Assembly: GCA_030747475.1 (NCBI GenBank)
Contig: JASLKO010000049.1
Coordinates: 1 to 17,277, forward strand
Direction of reading: 5' to 3'
Source: Candidatus Thalassarchaeaceae archaeon
GTDB taxonomy: Archaea; Thermoplasmatota; Poseidoniia; Poseidoniales; Thalassarchaeaceae
DNA: 17,277 bases
The notes under the pieces are model-generated. The model worked only from the letters and a program-made list of their open reading frames with translations. It searched no databases and was not told where the DNA came from. How positions within the stretch are numbered: position 1 is the stretch's first letter; every line of letters starts with the position of its first letter. Both the position numbers and the translations under genes were made by a program. Below, in pieces: positions 14,977 to 17,277 of this stretch.

Positions 14977-15948
14977 TCACGCGGGTAGGAGTCTGCCTAA
15001 TGTCAATTCAAACCGCATCCAGGTATCCTGATACTGATGTCCGTCCCTATCACCATAGGCCAAATCTGGTGGTAAAATGACAACATGCGTGGTGCCACTG
15101 GAAAACTGTGGGTCAATATTGTCAACATCCAAACCGACCAAACCCCAACCAAATCCTTCAATGTAACAAACCCAGGGTAAGCCGTCGTTTCCGCAACGTG
15201 GATCTTCTCCTGCATAAGCAGGCAACGTACCATCATCGATATAATCACCCGAATCTGCATCACTAACGTAATACTCCACATCTAGATGTTCGCTACGGGT
15301 ATGCCGATCTTTTTGCGAACCATCAGTAAACAATTCAACATCCAAAACAACTTCAGCCGTCGGGAGAGATATGTGAGATATTGTGACGCTGAAATCAGCT
15401 TCTTCTATCATTGATTCGAGACGGAGTGGGATGATTATGGCATCACCAGCCCCAACTTCAACCAATTCATTTTGACCATCTCCATCGATTGAAATTTCAG
15501 GGTGACTAACATTGATTGAAAGTGGAAGTGCATTTTCATCATCGACATTGTGAATGGCCAGATGTGCATAATCTCCTGCACCTTGGTGCTCCCAAATACA
15601 TGACAGTTCGCCGGGATACCAGAATACATCATCTTGGTCAGCCAAATTGGAAGGCCAATTCCATTCGCCATTACGTGCATCGCATCCTTCGAAAAGAAGA
15701 GTCGCTTCCCATGTCCATCTTCCATTGACCTGAATGTCATCTTCGTTCACTGCAGCAAAGGCATCTTCAAATTGAGATAGGAAACTGCTTGCAGCCAATG
15801 CCAACCAAATGGTCGAGACGAATAACATCGCAATTGTAGCGAAACTTGCGACAATTGATATTCGTGGAACCGCCATTTCATTGAGCCCAAGTGGCACGAT
15901 TGGGTGTTCCTCCGACTCTGGTCGGTCTGAAATCCAAGTTCCGCTCAC
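14977..15948 (-). CDS. Membrane-anchored protein with C-terminal FKBP-like domain
   Basis: 323 residues, GTG start. After a polar N-terminus, residues about 29-56 form one hydrophobic signal anchor, so the rest should face outside the cell. Residues about 70-215 are a beta-rich acidic domain with Cys 89 and 117 that I do not recognise. Residues about 222-323 follow the FKBP-type peptidyl-prolyl isomerase pattern: LDVEYYVSDADSG (a V-x-Y strand and the G of the DG turn), IEGFGWGLVGLDV (the pocket helix region), VVILPPDLAYGDRDG (family consensus IPP-LAYG) and WMRFELTLGRL as the last strand. Several pocket positions differ from the consensus and an insert with Cys 252/261 is present, so catalysis is uncertain. 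It may be a secreted folding factor or a binding domain only. An ATG at codon 25 is a weaker alternative start. Confidence 0.68.
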   Translation of the reverse strand: MSGTWISDRPESEEHPIVPLGLNEMAVPRISIVASFATIAMLFVSTIWLALAASSFLSQFEDAFAAVNEDDIQVNGRWTWEATLLFEGCDARNGEWNWPSNLADQDDVFWYPGELSCIWEHQGAGDYAHLAIHNVDDENALPLSINVSHPEISIDGDGQNELVEVGAGDAIIIPLRLESMIEEADFSVTISHISLPTAEVVLDVELFTDGSQKDRHTRSEHLDVEYYVSDADSGDYIDDGTLPAYAGEDPRCGNDGLPWVCYIEGFGWGLVGLDVDNIDPQFSSGTTHVVILPPDLAYGDRDGHQYQDTWMRFELTLGRLLPA

Positions 15949-15986
15949 AAATTTCGCTGCTCACCCGTCCTGCTTGAACATTATGC

Positions 15987-16004
15987 CGTCCCTCTAGAGG
16001 GACG
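15987..16004. other. Perfect 18-bp palindrome between minus-strand genes
   Basis: CGTCCCTCTAGAGGGACG is self-complementary over its whole length. It lies in the 60-base gap between the polytopic membrane protein (stop at 16009) and the FKBP-like gene (start at 15948). As RNA it would form a hairpin; as DNA it could bind a dimeric regulator. Terminator and operator are both possible. Confidence 0.5.
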
Positions 16005-16008
16005 AAAT

Positions 16009-17277
16009 CTAATCCTGGGCCAGTTGTAGGTCATATCGTGTACCAAGCCAAGCAACGATTCCAAGTTCGATTCCAAGTGCAGCCAACATCAGAAGCAGCA
16101 TTGTTGGGTCAAGTATGGAACTCTGTAAAATCAACAACGCAATACAGAATGAGAGCACGAGATCTAGAGCCCCCATGACACGCATTCCACGTCGTAATTG
16201 CAGGATTCCACCAACCCATGTTGCCAATGAAAGCGCCAGTGCACAGACGACCAACCAAGGTGACCACCCGACAACTGCGAAGACACCAAATGGAAGAATA
16301 ATATGTGCATTCCACAACCAAGCAGTTGTCCATTTTGGAAGACCTGTAAATACGGTGTAAACATGTGCAACCAACATGGCGATGCCGGTGCCAAAAATAA
16401 TCCACGCCAATATCTCGAAGTAATGACTGCTTTCGACCCATGCATTGAATGCAAACAATCCACCCAGAATGGCATATATCGAAAGGGCTGCTCCAGCGGG
16501 CTGTTTCCAATCGAATGAACGTCGCATGCAGAGAATTCCAGCCATTATTCCCGCTGGGCCAGCCGAGATTAATACGACCATCAAAGCAAAACTTCCACGG
16601 CCTGCAGCACCTCGATGATCAGGCATTTCATGGCCCCTTCTAAAGGACTCAATCCATTCCCAAATTAGGACTAGAATCAGCAAAGTAATTTCATGGAATA
16701 TCCAGGGTATTTGCCAATCGATTAATTCAGAATCAAGTGTGTGGCCACTGTCTAACGGATTGACTGTGAATGCGAAAGGTACGGCTTCGACAAAGACTGA
16801 GCCAATCACGCGCGAAATGACTAGCATCATGAGCACACTTTCAATCGCACTCGGGATTCTCCAAGGCAAATCTTCTCGGCCATAAAGAGAAATGAGTGAG
16901 AGGCCAAGTAGACCAAAGCAAAGAACGAGGAGATCTAATTGAGCGAATTTTGAGCCCCCATTCAAATGGCCGACCAAATAGATTAGCGTGAGTGACCCCA
17001 TGGTCACAAAAAAGGGCATTTCAATCCCATTGATATCTGGCAATCGAAGATTGTGGACCTTGGCTCGTTGGCGCGATACCCAAGTCAAAGCCAATGCGAA
17101 AAGACTGACCATTAGCATTAATCCTGGATTCATATCACTTGCAAACCAAGCGATGAAACAAGCGGCAAAGGTTGTGACTGCAATGAATGATAGAACGATG
17201 ACTGGGCGGTGATGTATGTCACCAATTAGAAGATCTAATTCTTCAGAATTATATTGGGCTCCTGATTTCCGTCGGCG
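16009..17277 (-). CDS. Polytopic membrane protein of unknown function (5'-partial)
   Basis: 422 residues are visible. The frame has no stop between the ATG at 17133 and the right edge, and the upstream 48 codons encode a charged, basic start (RRRKSGAQYNSEELDLLIGD) followed by a clear extra TM helix (PVIVLSFIAVTTFAACFIAW). The gene therefore almost certainly begins beyond the window, and 17133 is not the true start. I count about 13 hydrophobic segments in total. They are separated by short loops, with one longer acidic stretch (NPLDSGHTLDSELIDW). Charged residues inside or beside helices are few (E in IFHEITLL, W-E-W-I-E-S). No transporter or enzyme motif is recognisable. The FKBP-like gene follows after a 60-base gap holding the palindrome. 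Confidence 0.82.
   Translation of the reverse strand, partial: RRRKSGAQYNSEELDLLIGDIHHRPVIVLSFIAVTTFAACFIAWFASDMNPGLMLMVSLFALALTWVSRQRAKVHNLRLPDINGIEMPFFVTMGSLTLIYLVGHLNGGSKFAQLDLLVLCFGLLGLSLISLYGREDLPWRIPSAIESVLMMLVISRVIGSVFVEAVPFAFTVNPLDSGHTLDSELIDWQIPWIFHEITLLILVLIWEWIESFRRGHEMPDHRGAAGRGSFALMVVLISAGPAGIMAGILCMRRSFDWKQPAGAALSIYAILGGLFAFNAWVESSHYFEILAWIIFGTGIAMLVAHVYTVFTGLPKWTTAWLWNAHIILPFGVFAVVGWSPWLVVCALALSLATWVGGILQLRRGMRVMGALDLVLSFCIALLILQSSILDPTMLLLMLAALGIELGIVAWLGTRYDLQLAQD

Overview
The window most likely comes from a marine planktonic euryarchaeon of the Poseidoniales (Marine Group II) type. Three observations support this: an archaeal uS13-uS4-uS11-RNA polymerase subunit D gene order; cell-surface proteins built from DxDGDGYGD calcium-binding repeats with one C-terminal membrane anchor; and a membrane-anchored, two-winged-helix regulator. 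The lineage call is an inference from gene content; no rRNA gene is present. Both ends of the window cut through a gene.

Left part (1-9465), mostly + strand. First is the 3' part of a large surface protein with thrombospondin type-3-like repeats (3-1547). It meets a minus-strand metallo-beta-lactamase-fold hydrolase (1544-2299) tail to tail, with overlapping stop codons. A divergent intergenic region with a strong hairpin then leads into an 869-residue exported, membrane-anchored protein with BsuPI-like ectodomains and two cytoplasmic winged helices (2412-5021). Next comes a probable operon: leuS (5105-7969, leucyl-tRNA synthetase), a DCC/DUF393 thiol-oxidoreductase-like protein whose start overlaps the leuS stop, and a homologue of the eukaryotic CDIN1/C15orf41 TPD-motif nuclease (8350-9465).

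Middle (9466-10075). This is a 610-base AT-rich stretch without genes, lying between convergent genes. It holds two 194-bp tandem repeat units (period 197) and sits inside a perfect 70-bp direct repeat. One copy of the 70-mer contains the 3' end of the TPD-nuclease gene, the other the 3' end of the pantoate kinase gene. The simplest reading is a fairly recent insertion or duplication into a junction where the two genes originally overlapped by 14 bp.

Right part (10076-17277), all minus strand. In transcription order (right to left) it holds: a polytopic membrane protein running off the right edge; a membrane-anchored FKBP-like protein; a class I methyltransferase with a THUMP-like C-terminus; then the information-processing operon uS13, uS4, uS11, RNA polymerase subunit D and pantoate kinase (CoA synthesis), tightly packed with clear Shine-Dalgarno sequences.

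The points most worth following up are: a leucyl-tRNA synthetase that looks bacterial in its catalytic and editing core but archaeal in its last ~160 residues; the repeat-bearing insert flanked by 70-bp duplications; the archaeal CDIN1 homologue next to leuS; and a set of short-loop intergenic palindromes placed ahead of several genes.
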